DNA of 16,148 bases from CAYWNA01 sp964459305 (GCA_964459305.1 CAYWNA010000290.1:1-16148), one strand, 5' to 3'; counted from the first letter of the stretch, positions 1-9,200 are shown. The notes: a model not told the origin generated them from the sequence alone. A program made the numbers and translations.

Positions 1-2088
1 CTCATTGCCACCACGAAACTCAGCCAGTTCGTTTCCGCCCGCTACGCTCCCACCAGGGCTTGGAGGCCGGTTTGGAAGATGATTCTTGGCTGGCTCTCGC
101 CGGGCAGCCGCATGCCGGATCTGCGATGGACGCCGACGGTCCGCCCGTCGTTCGCCCGCGACGAGCCGCTTCCGGCCGATGTGGAACGTCGGGCTTGTCG
201 ACGTGGCGTGAAGTGGTTCGAGGGTTTTCTTGTGGGCGAATCGTGGAAGGACGAGTTGGCCCGGCCCGCCAAGATCGGCTACGGGCCAGTTGATTCGAAA
301 CGAGGAACGAACCGCCCCATCGGCAACGGCCGCCATGGAATCCTGGAGGGTCACATTTCAAAGGTCTTCGCCGACGGGAGCCAGCCGATGCGGTGGCTAT
401 TGCGAGGCGACTGCAACGCCGAATCGGGCATGGCACTTGCCTTGGGCGGACTCCTGGACAACGATCCGCGTCTGCAGTCCGTGGCGGCGAACATCATGGA
501 CTTCGTCTACTTCGACTCGGACCTGTATCGCGGCGATCCGGACAGTCCGACGTACGGCCTGCTGGGTTGGTATTCGCACGGTCGGGGTCCCGACGTGTTC
601 TGGGGCAACGACGGCTCGAAGGCGATTGTGGGCAGCCTAACCGCGGCCGCGGCCTTGGAGAGCGAACGTTGGGACGAGCGGATTCTGACGAGCATCTTGG
701 CCAATTTCCGCACCACTGGCCCGTTGGGTTTCCGCGACGGTTTGCCGATCACTGCGGACCAACTGGAGAAGCGCGGCTGGCAATACTTCGCTCGTCGCCG
801 GACAATCGCTGCGTGGCCTCAGCGCGAGGGCTGGGCCTGGGCGTGCTATTTGTGGCTCTATGACAAGACAAAGTACGAGCCGCTGCTTGAGCAACCGCGA
901 AATGCGCTCCGGCTGACCATCCAGCGGTATCCCGATCGCTGGGGCTATGCGCTGCACGAAATGCAGATGGAACGTGGGAGGATTCTGCTGCCGCTGGCGT
1001 GGCTAGTGCGGGTGGACGATACGCCTGAACATCGCCAGTGGCTTCGCCGGATCGTCGACGACATGCTGGCCCGGCAGGACGCTTCCGGCGCGATCCAAGA
1101 ACAACTTCGGGTCAGGTCACACAAGTCGAACGAGGAATACGGAACCGGCGAGGTGTCGATCCTTCACGAGGACGGAGATCCGTGTGCCGACGTGTTTTAC
1201 TCGGTGCCGCCGGCGTTCATCGGACTGGTCGAGGCCGCTGCGGCGACCGGCGACCCGATGTACGCTCAGGCTGCCGACAAGGTTGCCGAGTTCCTGGTTC
1301 GCATTCAAGTCTGCTCCGATGCCCATCCCCGGCTGGATGGAGGATGGTTCCGCGCCTTCGACTTCAAGCAGTGGGACTACTGGGGGGCGAACGGCGACAG
1401 CGGCTGGGGTGCCTGGTCGAGTGAGACCGGCTGGGTGCAGTCGCACATCGTCGCGGCCTTGGCGATGCGGCAAAGGAAGACCTCGCTGTGGCAGTTTACC
1501 GCGGGCAGCAAGATCGCCGTGCATTTCGAGCGGTATCGCAAACTGATGGAGATCGACGAGGCGGTGGCAATCATGAACGAAGCTATGCCGCAACGCCTGG
1601 AACACTTGGCCCGGGACAAGCCGGTGAAAGTGACGGTCGAGCCCCATCCGCTGCACCCGGGCACCGGCACGGCAGGTCTGACCGATGGCGAGCTGGGTGA
1701 ACCGAACGACCTGCACTTGGGATGGATGGGCTTCCGCGGCGCCGACGTGGATGCCACCATCGATCTCGGCAAGGCGGTCCCGCTCTGCTCGGTGAAAGTC
1801 CGGTTTCTTCAGTTGGTCCCCGGTGGAATGGTGCTGCCTCGCCGAATCGAGTTGGCCGTTTCCGACGACGGGAAAGGGTTTCGCACCGTGGCAATCCGAC
1901 GGATCGATGTTCCGGTCGAGCGAGACGCCCCTAGGCAGTTGGCGGTCAAACCGCTGGTCCTGGAACCGAAAGACGTCAGTGCCCGCTACGTGAGGTTTCG
2001 AGCGGAATCCGTCGGCAAGCTGCCCAACTGGCATCCCGCCGCCGGCAATCCGGCTTGGCTCTTTGTCGACGAAATTGTCGCACGGTAG
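1..2088 (+). CDS. Secreted six-hairpin glycosidase-like protein with C-terminal F5/8 (discoidin-like) domain, 5' partial
   Basis: The frame is open from base 1 to the TAG at 2086-2088, so the true start lies upstream. ATG 79 is only the first in-window Met and is unlikely to be the start, because the residues before it (for example SARYAPTRAWRPVWKMILGW) read as ordinary protein. Roughly bases 350-1550 encode a helix-rich region with Trp/Tyr/Gly-rich turns (RWLLRGDCNAE, WGNDGSKA, WPQREGWAWACYLWLYDK, SETGWVQSHIVAALAMR), typical of alpha/alpha-barrel glycosidases. Bases about 1700-2085 encode a beta-sandwich of the F5/8 type C / hexosaminidase C-terminal kind: GFRGADVDATIDLG, VKVRFLQ, LAVSDDGKGF, WLFVDEI. 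This domain usually binds sugars. The N-terminal stub may follow a GATase-like domain outside the window. Substrate and catalytic residues cannot be named. The next gene starts 8 bp downstream, so the two probably formed one operon. Confidence 0.75.
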   Translation, partial: LIATTKLSQFVSARYAPTRAWRPVWKMILGWLSPGSRMPDLRWTPTVRPSFARDEPLPADVERRACRRGVKWFEGFLVGESWKDELARPAKIGYGPVDSKRGTNRPIGNGRHGILEGHISKVFADGSQPMRWLLRGDCNAESGMALALGGLLDNDPRLQSVAANIMDFVYFDSDLYRGDPDSPTYGLLGWYSHGRGPDVFWGNDGSKAIVGSLTAAAALESERWDERILTSILANFRTTGPLGFRDGLPITADQLEKRGWQYFARRRTIAAWPQREGWAWACYLWLYDKTKYEPLLEQPRNALRLTIQRYPDRWGYALHEMQMERGRILLPLAWLVRVDDTPEHRQWLRRIVDDMLARQDASGAIQEQLRVRSHKSNEEYGTGEVSILHEDGDPCADVFYSVPPAFIGLVEAAAATGDPMYAQAADKVAEFLVRIQVCSDAHPRLDGGWFRAFDFKQWDYWGANGDSGWGAWSSETGWVQSHIVAALAMRQRKTSLWQFTAGSKIAVHFERYRKLMEIDEAVAIMNEAMPQRLEHLARDKPVKVTVEPHPLHPGTGTAGLTDGELGEPNDLHLGWMGFRGADVDATIDLGKAVPLCSVKVRFLQLVPGGMVLPRRIELAVSDDGKGFRTVAIRRIDVPVERDAPRQLAVKPLVLEPKDVSARYVRFRAESVGKLPNWHPAAGNPAWLFVDEIVAR

Positions 2089-2096
2089 CAATAGAG

Positions 2097-2934
2097 ATGA
2101 AAACAACGAGAGTCCTGGTTGCGTGGTTTGTGGTCGCTGCCACCGCGTTGTCGTGCGCACGGGCCGAGGTCGCGGATGTGCCTTACGGGGTATCGCCCCA
2201 AGCAGTGGAAGTGGCAATGGGAGAACCGGGGCGCCAACCAGGTCTGGATCGGCGACGTGGACGCCGGCCTCTGCTGCCACTTCAAGACGCCGGATGACCG
2301 GTGGTCGTATCACTCCGGCATGCCCGAAGCGTGGGCCAACGGCGCCGTCGAGGTGGTCGAGGAGGGAACCGACCGAGTGGTTGTCCGGGCCCGAAGCGGC
2401 GTCCGACGCCTCCGGCCGGGTCAGGAGTACGAGTTCCGCTTCGCGCTGATGATTACGCCCTTCAAGCCTCTGGATCCGGCGCACTGGTCTGGACGCTACT
2501 GCGACGGATGGCCCATCGCCTTTCCGTTGGACCGGGCCAAGGAGTTGGGGGTGACCGTTCAACTCGAAGGGCTGCGATGGCTCATCGAGAACGTAGGGAT
2601 CGATGGCATCTACCTCGACGGAATCGGCTACGACCGCCAGATCATGAAGCGCGTGCGCAAGGTCATGGACCGGGCGAAGCCCGGCTGCCTGATCGACTTC
2701 CACTCGGGAAACGGCTACAGCTACGCCGACAGGAAGGTCAGTCCGGCATGTCGTTACATGGAGCATTTTCCGTTCGTCAACAGCCTTTGGTTCGGCGAGG
2801 GATACGACTACGACGAAACGCCCGACTACTGGCTTGTCGAGATATCCGGCATTCCCTTTGGGCTGTTCGGCGAGATGCTAGGGCCGGGAAGCGACCCCTG
2901 GCGGGGCATGGTCTACGGCATGACGGGGCGCTAG
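2097..2934 (+). pseudogene. Collapsed DUF6067/GH123-like glycoside hydrolase (frameshift, internal deletions, premature stop)
   Basis: ATG 2097 opens a signal peptide (MKTTRVLVAWFVVAATALSC, then ARA) in frame 3, which soon becomes nonsense. From about base 2185 the recognisable protein is in frame 1: YRPKQWKWQWENRGANQVWIG, then ALMITPFKPLDPAHW, then LGVTVQLEGLRWLIENVGID, GIYLDGIGYDR, PGCLIDFHSGNGY, YMEHFPFVNSLWFGEGYDYD, and a TAG at 2932-2934 right after MVYGMTGR. As I remember the family, several hundred residues should separate the signal peptide from YRPKQW and the ITPFKPLD segment from the YLDGIGYDR segment, and a long C-terminus should follow MVYGMT. The gene therefore appears to have lost several blocks while keeping frame 1 open. 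It starts 8 bp after the preceding gene. A mis-assembled metagenomic contig could give the same picture. Confidence 0.65.
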
Positions 2935-2935
2935 C

Positions 2936-3250
2936 GACGGCGCCAAAGAAACCGTCGTGCGTCCCGCGACGCCCCGTCGCGGGACCTCGAACTACCTGCG
3001 CGTCAGGTTAGAGGCAGACCAGGTTGTTATCGAGTGCTCGGCGGACGGATTGCTCGTTTGGGAACAGGTCCACGCGCTGCCCCGCAGCCAATATCCCGGC
3101 GCCCCTGAGACCGTTCGTCTGGGCAAGATGAACCCTCGCGGCACGAGCGATGATTACCCAACACCCGGCCCCGGCGGCGCATGCGCCATTACCAGTTTGC
3201 GTATCTTCGTAGCGAAAAGAAAGTCGTATCCTCCTCCTTGCCTCCTTTGA
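2936..3250 (+). pseudogene. Orphan C-terminal fragment of a secreted protein (lectin/laminin-G-like tail)
   Basis: Frame 2 encodes an orphan stretch: NYLRVRLEADQVVIECSADG, LVWEQVHALPRSQYPGAPET, VRLGKMNPRGTSDD, GGACAITSLRIF. The alternating strands with an SADG turn followed by W, the PRSQYPG step and the closing ITSLRIF strand resemble the end of a concanavalin/laminin-G-like sandwich found at the C-terminus of large planctomycete and verrucomicrobial secreted proteins. No start codon with a ribosome site precedes it, and its upstream edge abuts a perfect palindrome at 2961-2985. The last codons before TGA 3248-3250 run into the 80-bp repeat. It is best read as the tail of the collapsed glycosidase or of a second lost gene, not as an independent gene. 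Confidence 0.5.
2961..2985. repeat. Perfect 11-bp inverted repeat, 3-base loop
   Basis: GTCCCGCGACG, loop CCC, CGTCGCGGGAC. It lies between the stop of the collapsed glycosidase and the orphan C-terminal fragment. No T-run follows. It may be a REP-like element or a scar at a deletion junction. Confidence 0.7.
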
Positions 3251-3309
3251 ATCACCAATTCCTCCTCGTAGAATCAGTTCTGTCGGTGAAAATCAGATTT
3301 CCTGTCCTT
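3230..3309 (+). repeat. 80-bp direct repeat, copy A
   Basis: It matches 5033-5112 base for base without gaps, with 6 mismatches by eye (about 92% identity). The offset of 1803 bp spans the whole sialidase-like gene. Copy A lies directly upstream of that gene and contains its likely promoter. It also covers the last codons of the orphan fragment ending at 3250. Confidence 0.85.
3247..3274 (+). promoter_or_regulatory. Sigma70-like promoter for the sialidase-like gene
   Basis: TTGAAT (3247-3252), 16-base spacer, TAGAAT (3269-3274). The -10 box ends 52 bases before ATG 3327, which predicts a leader of about 45 bases. The same two boxes and spacing are kept in repeat copy B, although other bases differ. 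No mapped start supports this. Confidence 0.5.
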
Positions 3310-3326
3310 AAGAAGGTGAGGAAAAG

Positions 3327-4928
3327 ATGAGAACGTGGCGACTAACGACGCTTTTGCTGATCGTTCCGTGGACATCGCCGGCGGGCGCGGAACCTTGGTC
3401 CATCGAAACCTCCGCGGTCTGGAAGCGGACGCGTGCCGCGTCGGAGGGAATTGCCGTTAAGGACGACTCGCTTGTTTTGGACGGAGCAGAACAAGGCCAG
3501 TGGATTAGCGAGTGGCACGAGTGGCAGCAGCCCGTCAGCGCCGCCAAAGTCCTGGTCGAGGCCGAGATCGACCTATTTGACAATAAGACAATCGAGGTCG
3601 TCGTTGATGGCTCCGAGAAGCCGTTTGCCAACGCCGTCGGGACGCCTCACGATTGGTATGGCCGCTGCATGATCGCCATCCTGGACGAACACCGCTGGGT
3701 CATGGCGCTGCGCTCGGGGGTCAACCATATCGACTGGGCCGGGCGAGATGCGATTCACATCATCACGTCGAAGGACGAAGGCAGAACTTGGAGCAAGCTG
3801 GATCGGTGGTTCGACGGCACACCCACGGACGGGATGCCCTTCGATGATGGAGCCACGCACAGCGAACCCGGCCTCTATAGGATGCCCAACGGTGACCTTG
3901 TGCTTCAGTTCTGGCGCACGGATTACTGTTCCGGCACGCGGCAACTTCGTTCGACAGATGACGGAAAAACATGGAAACCGGACATCGATAGAATCAGTGT
4001 CGTGGGTGTGGCGGGTTCGGACGACGATCGGGTCATCGGGACGGAAGACTGGTTCATCGACCCTGAGAATCCCAACGGTGTTTACATGGCCTTTCAGTAT
4101 TTCAAGTACAACTCGCAGGCCGGAACGCTGCTGGCGCGGACTTGCGACAACGGCAAGACCTACGAGTTTCTGAGTTGGATTGGCTCCTTGGCCAATCACC
4201 GCGAGGCGGACAGCGGCGCCACGTTCGAGCCGGCGATCGAGTACGTGGGGAATCGCACGATTGTGGCGGTTCTGCGCCACGCGTCCGGCAACCGCTACAC
4301 GTTTCAGTCGATCAGCACCGACATGGGCCGTTCGTTTTCCGAACCCGTCGATATCTCGGATCAGGTCAATGGAGGCGTCAAGAACGGACTCTGGCAACGG
4401 GTACGGTTGTACAAAGACAGTAACCCAATTTTCCAGCACGGTAACAAGCTGGATTACGCCGCTGGCGAGGGCCGCTTGTGGGGCTTCGGCCTGCACAGTA
4501 ACGGAGGCGGTTACACGCGGAAACCCGTTGTCTATTGGTCGGACGACAACGGTCGGACGTGGCAGGGCCCGCAATCGTTGCATGGCAAAATGCACCCCGG
4601 CACCGATACCGGATATGGCGACCTCAAGCGGCGAGTCGACAATACGTACGTCGGTGCCACCTACTACGCTACGCGTGACTCGAAAATCGCAGATCTGGAA
4701 CAATACACCTTCGGTGGCGAGCGGGCGCGGCTGGCGGTCGAAGTCGATCGTGACGCCGACGGAACGGCTGACGCTCGTTCGCGATGGTTTGAAGTCTACG
4801 ACGGCCGATCCAGCTTTTCACCGACAGACTTGCAGGCCACACGCTGGCGGTTTCAATTGCAGCTCCAATCAAACCGCTCGGCCGGTTCGCCTCGCATTCG
4901 CCGTGTGCGGCTAGAGCCGGACACTTAG
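3327..4928 (+). CDS. Secreted sialidase-superfamily protein (five Asp-boxes)
   Basis: A 533-residue exported protein. The start at ATG 3327 is supported by AAGGTGAGG at 3313-3321 and a signal peptide (residues 1-21, cleavage after SPAGA). Five Asp-box motifs (SxDxGxTW) occur at residues 148 (SKDEGRTW), 209 (STDDGKTW), 272 (TCDNGKTY), 330 (STDMGRSF) and 405 (SDDNGRTW), the signature of a sialidase/neuraminidase six-bladed propeller. A short beta-rich module precedes the propeller, and a beta-sandwich-like tail (about 455-533) follows. Asp-boxes are structural, so they do not prove sialidase chemistry: I did not identify the arginine triad, and members of this fold also include other glycosidases and non-enzymatic exo-propellers. 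The role is probably periplasmic or extracellular sugar binding or cleavage. The gene stands alone, with its own promoter, between two copies of an 80-bp repeat. Confidence 0.85.
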   Translation: MRTWRLTTLLLIVPWTSPAGAEPWSIETSAVWKRTRAASEGIAVKDDSLVLDGAEQGQWISEWHEWQQPVSAAKVLVEAEIDLFDNKTIEVVVDGSEKPFANAVGTPHDWYGRCMIAILDEHRWVMALRSGVNHIDWAGRDAIHIITSKDEGRTWSKLDRWFDGTPTDGMPFDDGATHSEPGLYRMPNGDLVLQFWRTDYCSGTRQLRSTDDGKTWKPDIDRISVVGVAGSDDDRVIGTEDWFIDPENPNGVYMAFQYFKYNSQAGTLLARTCDNGKTYEFLSWIGSLANHREADSGATFEPAIEYVGNRTIVAVLRHASGNRYTFQSISTDMGRSFSEPVDISDQVNGGVKNGLWQRVRLYKDSNPIFQHGNKLDYAAGEGRLWGFGLHSNGGGYTRKPVVYWSDDNGRTWQGPQSLHGKMHPGTDTGYGDLKRRVDNTYVGATYYATRDSKIADLEQYTFGGERARLAVEVDRDADGTADARSRWFEVYDGRSSFSPTDLQATRWRFQLQLQSNRSAGSPRIRRVRLEPDT

Positions 4929-4929
4929 A

Positions 4930-4960
4930 GTTCAATTGCGAGCGGCTCGCGAAGCTGAAC
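4930..4960 (+). terminator. Possible hairpin after the sialidase-like gene
   Basis: Two nested stems, GTTCA/TGAAC (4930-4934 with 4956-4960) and GCGAG/CTCGC (4938-4942 with 4946-4950), begin 2 bases after the stop. There is no T-run, so the terminator role is tentative. Confidence 0.3.
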
Positions 4961-5332
4961 AATCACCGGCGCACGTTGGCAGGGGGTGATGCGTGCCAGG
5001 GGAACGTTCCACCCGCTATTTGCGGCCCGCAGCCTCCTCCTCGCCTCCTTTGAATCACCAGTTCCTTCTCGTAGAATCCGTTCTGTCGGTGAAGATCAGA
5101 TTTCCTATCCTTCACCCACGCGTTGTCGTGCGTGACCACGCAAGAATGACGCGCCTCCTATTCGTTCGTCGCGCTGCGACAAATGCTTGCCACCCCGGCG
5201 TTTGGAGCGTAGACTACCCCTTCGAAAGCACACGCGCTATCGTGCAGCCCACTGGAATATCAACACACCGTGCGTGCAGCAGAAGTACCTAGTTACTTGG
5301 CTTGTCCGCCGAATGGTCACTGAGACTCCGGC
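4961..5332. other. Non-coding stretch between the sialidase-like gene and the PIN toxin
   Basis: Apart from repeat copy B (5033-5112) I see no convincing gene here. An open frame at 4993-5292 runs straight through the repeat and has no recognisable protein character. The 220 bases after copy B hold no gene for its promoter to drive, which suggests that a gene once located there has been lost. Confidence 0.6.
5033..5112 (+). repeat. 80-bp direct repeat, copy B
   Basis: The second copy of the 3230-3309 repeat. It keeps TTGAAT (5050-5055), a 16-base spacer and TAGAAT (5072-5077), but no gene follows within 220 bases. Similarity to copy A ends at 5112, before the ribosome-binding site that follows copy A. 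Confidence 0.85.
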
Positions 5333-5814
5333 ATGACAACTGTCTACATTGAAACGACGATTGCGAGTTTCTACTACACTGCGCGAACGGACACAGAATC
5401 GCTCGCAGGAATTGGACGCGTCAATGGTGGGGCACGTATTCGCAACAGTTTTCGCTGTATTCGAGTCCCGCCGTGATTGCGGAGCTTGAACGCAGCACGC
5501 ATGACGATAAGAAGGCCCAGCGACTTTCGTTGCTCGATGGCTTGAAAATCCTAGAAATTACCGCCGGTGTTTGCGTTATTGCTAGAATATATATTGATCG
5601 GCTGCTGATGCCACGAGACGCCGGGGGTGACGCTCTTCATTTGGCTCTGGCATCGCACTATGGCGTCGACGTACTATTGACATGGAATTGTAGACTTTTG
5701 GCAAACCCAAACAAATTTGGCCACATCGAGTCGGTCAATTCCGGACTGGGGCTTCCGGTCCCACTACTCACAACTCCGCTTAACTATCTTAGCGAGGGTA
5801 ACGCAGATGGCTGA
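5333..5814 (+). pseudogene. PIN-domain (VapC-like) toxin, broken by a one-base frameshift
   Basis: ATG 5333 begins MTTVYIETTIASFYYTARTD, a classic PIN-domain N-terminus with the acidic residue E7. This frame hits TGA at 5474-5476 after 47 residues. The rest of the protein is in another frame from about 5408: NWTRQWWGTYSQQFSLYSSP, AVIAELERS, GGDALHLALASHYGVD, LLTWNCRLLANPNKFGHI, LPVPLLTTP. Restoring one base between 5407 and 5408 (an Arg codon between Ala and Asn) gives an unbroken protein of about 160 residues, the normal size, with the PIN acidic residues (E7, E in AELE, D in GGDALHLA). The frame upstream of TGG 5413 is closed by TGA 5350, so the two pieces cannot be separate full genes. As read, the toxin ribonuclease is inactive, unless the lesion is a sequencing error. 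Its stop overlaps the start of the next gene. Confidence 0.8.
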
Positions 5815-5995
5815 CGATGAATTGGCTGCCGTTCGGTCCATTCGGCGCGACATATCGGAGGAATGTGGCGGCGATCCAGACCGAGTGTTCGACTACTACG
5901 AAGACGTGCAAAAACGGATCAAGGAATCAGGCAGATATGAATTCATCAATGAACCGATTCGACGCACGATGTCGTCCTGTGAAAGCGCCAAGTAA
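5807..5995 (+). CDS. Small partner of the PIN toxin (antitoxin-like)
   Basis: A 62-residue acidic protein, MADDELAAVRSIRRDISEEC then GGDPDRVFDYYEDVQKR. ATG 5807 overlaps the end of the PIN gene by 8 bases, and GAGGG (5794-5798) gives a plausible ribosome site, so translation is probably coupled. Short proteins of the form (D)E-x-x-x-x-(V/I)R-x-(I/V)R-x-x-(I/Y) that continue with GxDPxxxxxxY are commonly paired with PIN toxins in planctomycetes and cyanobacteria. The antitoxin role is inferred from that pairing and the order. No DNA-binding motif is obvious. The frame is intact although its toxin is broken, as expected if only the toxin was lost. Confidence 0.6.
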   Translation: MADDELAAVRSIRRDISEECGGDPDRVFDYYEDVQKRIKESGRYEFINEPIRRTMSSCESAK

Positions 5996-6020
5996 CCAGT
6001 GATCGGAGCGGCCGATCTGG
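5996..6020 (+). terminator. Hairpin immediately after the toxin-antitoxin pair
   Basis: GATCGG (6001-6006), loop AGCGG, CCGATC (6012-6017), extended by CCA/TGG with a two-base bulge. It starts right after the TAA. There is no T-run. Confidence 0.4.
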
Positions 6021-6173
6021 TGGCAATCAAATGGAACGCTGATTGGCGGCCGTTCGGTCAGCTTGGTCGTTCAGATGTGCCCGACCCTGGCGATCCAGAT
6101 CGAGGAGAATGGCAACGCCCAGTTTGCCTCAGCCGACACCGATCAGTCGGGTTTCCTGGATCCGGACGAGTAG
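6003..6173 (+). pseudogene. Possible EF-hand protein remnant
   Basis: Frame 3 reads SNGTLIGGRSVSLVVQM and ends FASADTDQSGFLDPDE before TAG 6171. DTDQSGFLDPDE fits a 12-residue EF-hand calcium loop (D1, D3, S5, D9, E12). The frame opens just after a TGA and has no start with a ribosome site. The same frame stays open after the stop until TGA 6270. This may be the decayed end of one of the EF-hand proteins common in planctomycetes. A chance match is possible. Confidence 0.25.
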
Positions 6174-6277
6174 ACTATTCGTTTGCCGATTCTTGAACGC
6201 CTCAACCCGGAGACGAGTTCTGAGCGGGTCTGGCCCTTGTCCGGAGATGCGCAGCTCGTGGGTTTGGAGTGATCGAC

Positions 6278-9200
6278 ATGGACCAATTCACCCGGCGATG
6301 GATGCTGATCGTGGGGACGGCGTGTGTCGCTGTTGCGATGGCAGCCAGTGCGCCGGCTGCCGATCTGCCGGGCGGCGAGGCACTGCGATTTGCGATCGAA
6401 GACCTAGCGGAAACGTTCGGCACGCGTTATCCCAACGGCCGGGAGTATCTGAACCGGCTCGATGGCCTTCAGAATAGGGCGGCCAAAGCAAGCGGTCCTC
6501 AGGCCGAGGCGTTGCGGGCGGAATTCGAGAGTCTGAAACGCAAGGCGCTGATTGCCAATCCCCTGGTAAGTGGCCAACCGATCTTGTTCGTCGTTCGCCG
6601 TCAGTACACCAGCGACCACCACAGCACGGCCACGCTGTTTCAGACCGGCGAGGTGAACACCGAAAGTTTCACCGGCGGCGGTGCAATCAAGACGATCCAC
6701 TTCGGGGCCGGCGGCGAGGTGAAGACCTGGATCGAGCTGCCCGGCGGAATCGCCCGCGATCCCGATGTCCGCTTCGACGGAAAGAAGGTCGTCTTCTCCA
6801 ATCGCAACAGCGTGCGCGACGACTATCACGTCTACGAGATCGACGCCGACGGGACGGGACTGGTGCAACTGACGTTTGGCTCGGGCCTCTCTGACGTCGA
6901 CCCGATCTACCTGCCCGACGGACGCATCTGCTTCGCGTCGACGCGCGACTTGAAATACTGCCAGTGCTTCCGCAACGCGATGGTGAATCTGTACGTGATG
7001 GAGGCGGACGGGTCGAACATCCGGCAGATCGGCCGCAACGACCTGCCTGAGGCGCATCCCTCGCTGATGCCCGACGGACGGATACTCTACGACCGTTGGG
7101 AATACGTCGACCGGCACTACGGCCCGTCCTTCGGCCTGTGGACGATGCACCCCGACGGCACGCGGCAGGCGCTCTTCTACGGCAACAACGCCTGGTCGCC
7201 CGGCGCGATCCACGACGCCCGGATGATTCCCGGCACGCAGCGGTTTGTGGCTGTGCTGGGAGCGTGTCACGATCGGCCTTGGGGCGCGGTGGCGATCATC
7301 GACCGTCGTCGCGGCCTGGACGGCCTGGACCCGCTGGTGAAAACCTGGCCGGCCGACCTTCGCCCGTTCATGCCGAATGAGCGAATCTTTCGCAGGGAAA
7401 ACGACGTTTACGACCCGCGGCAGGCGCAGATGAGTTACAGCGGGCACCCTTCGGTCTCGCAGATCGACCGGTTCAAATCGCTCCGCCCGAAGTACGAAGA
7501 TCCCTATCCTCTTTCCGAGAAGTACTTCCTTTGCTCACGGATGACCGGCAATGGAGAACAGTCGGGCCTGTTCCTGCTGGACGTCTTCGGCAATGAAATC
7601 ATGCTCCACCAGGAAGGGCCGGGCTGCTTCGACCCCATGCCGATTGCAGGTAGGCCCCGACCACGGGCGATTCCCTTCGGCGTCGACCTGGCCGAGGAGA
7701 ATGGGACGTTCTACCTGGCCGACGTCTATCGCGGCAGCGGCATGGAAACGGTCCCTCGCGGCACGATCAAGACGCTGCGGGTGATCGAGGCACCGCCAAA
7801 GCGATTTTGGACCGTGCAAGCGTGGGGCTGGGACTCGCAAGTCTCGCCGGCCATGAACTTCAATTCGACCATCAATAAACGAATCCTCGGCGACGTGCCG
7901 GTGGAACCCGACGGCTCGGCCTACTTCCGGGTGCCCGCCGACAAGTTTCTCTTCTTCCAAGCGCTGGACGCCGACGGGATGATGGTCCAGTCGATGCGGA
8001 GCGGCACAACGGTCCGGCCTGGCGAGACGATCGGCTGCATCGGTTGTCATGAGGACCGGCTCTCCACGCGGCGGCCGGCGTCCGGGACGACGCCGATGGC
8101 CCTGGGACGCCCGCCCAGTGAACTGAAGCCGTGGTACGGACCGACCCGAGAGTTCAATTACCTCAGCGAAGTGCAGCCGGTCTTCGACAAGCACTGCGTC
8201 AGTTGCCACGACTACGGCAAAGAGGCGGGCGACGATTTGAATCTGGCCAGCGACCTGGGGCTGCTGTTTAACACGTCCTACCTGGAACTCCGCCGCAAGT
8301 CGTCGTTGCGATGGTTTCCCGAGCCGGCCGGCGCCGGCAAGCGCCTGGTCAAGGTTGTCGACGACGGGCCCCCGGAGGTGCTGCCAACCTATGCCTGGGG
8401 ATCGCACCGCAGCAAGCTGGTCGACCTGATCCGCTCCGAGCACTACGACGTCCAGCTCGATCGGGAGAGCATCGACCGGATCGTGACTTGGATCGACGTC
8501 AACGCCCCCTACTACGGCAGCTACGCCAGCGCCTATCGCGACAACCAATTCGGCCGTTCGCCATTGGAACCCACGCAACTCGCCAGGCTCCGCAACCTGA
8601 CCGGCATTCCATTGGATTCGGGCAGAATGGGAGCGGAGCTGACCGGCTCGCCCGTCAGTTTCAACCGACCCGAATTGAGTCCCTGTCTGGCGAAACTCAA
8701 AGACAAGAACAGTCCGGAGTACAAGGAAGCGCTGGCTATTATTCGGGTGGGCAAGCAGACGCTCGCCAGTCGCCCCCGGGCCGACATGCCGGGCTTTCGG
8801 CCGGTCTGCGAGCACGACCTGATCCGACAGGCCAAACACGAGTTCCAGGCCAGAATGGAAACCGAGTCGCGGTCGGCCCTTCTGCGGGGCAAGAAACACT
8901 ACGAAAAAGCGGCCCGCCTCGAGCAGAGCAAGACCTTGCTCGCACAATCCCAATCCGGCCGCCTGGTCGCGCCGAACGGGATACGCTACGTCGACCTCAC
9001 CGGCAGCCTCGGCAAAGTCGTCGTGGTGCAGAAAACGCTGCGGATCGATCACACCGCCGCAAGTGGTGGAGCCAAGACGGTCGGGTTGGACAACGACTTC
9101 CGCGAGCTGGCAGGCAAGAAGTACGCCATCGCTGCTCGGTTCGTCTTCAACGACGTGGCCAACCCGCGTGGCTGGAACGCCATTCGCCTGGACGAAGCGA

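Noticed and set aside
1117..2766. 549-codon minus-strand open frame
   Set aside because: It is antisense to the glycosidase-like gene and the collapsed hydrolase, both of which have recognisable domains. GC-rich codon use keeps the opposite frame open. No motifs.
2961..2985. Intrinsic terminator
   Set aside because: The stem is perfect, but no T-run follows and it lies between gene remnants, so I list it as an inverted repeat only.
4993..5292. 99-codon plus-strand open frame
   Set aside because: It runs through repeat copy B, has no ribosome site and does not look like a protein.
7535..9052. 505-codon minus-strand open frame
   Set aside because: Shadow of the haem c protein, whose CxxCH sites and domains are on the plus strand.
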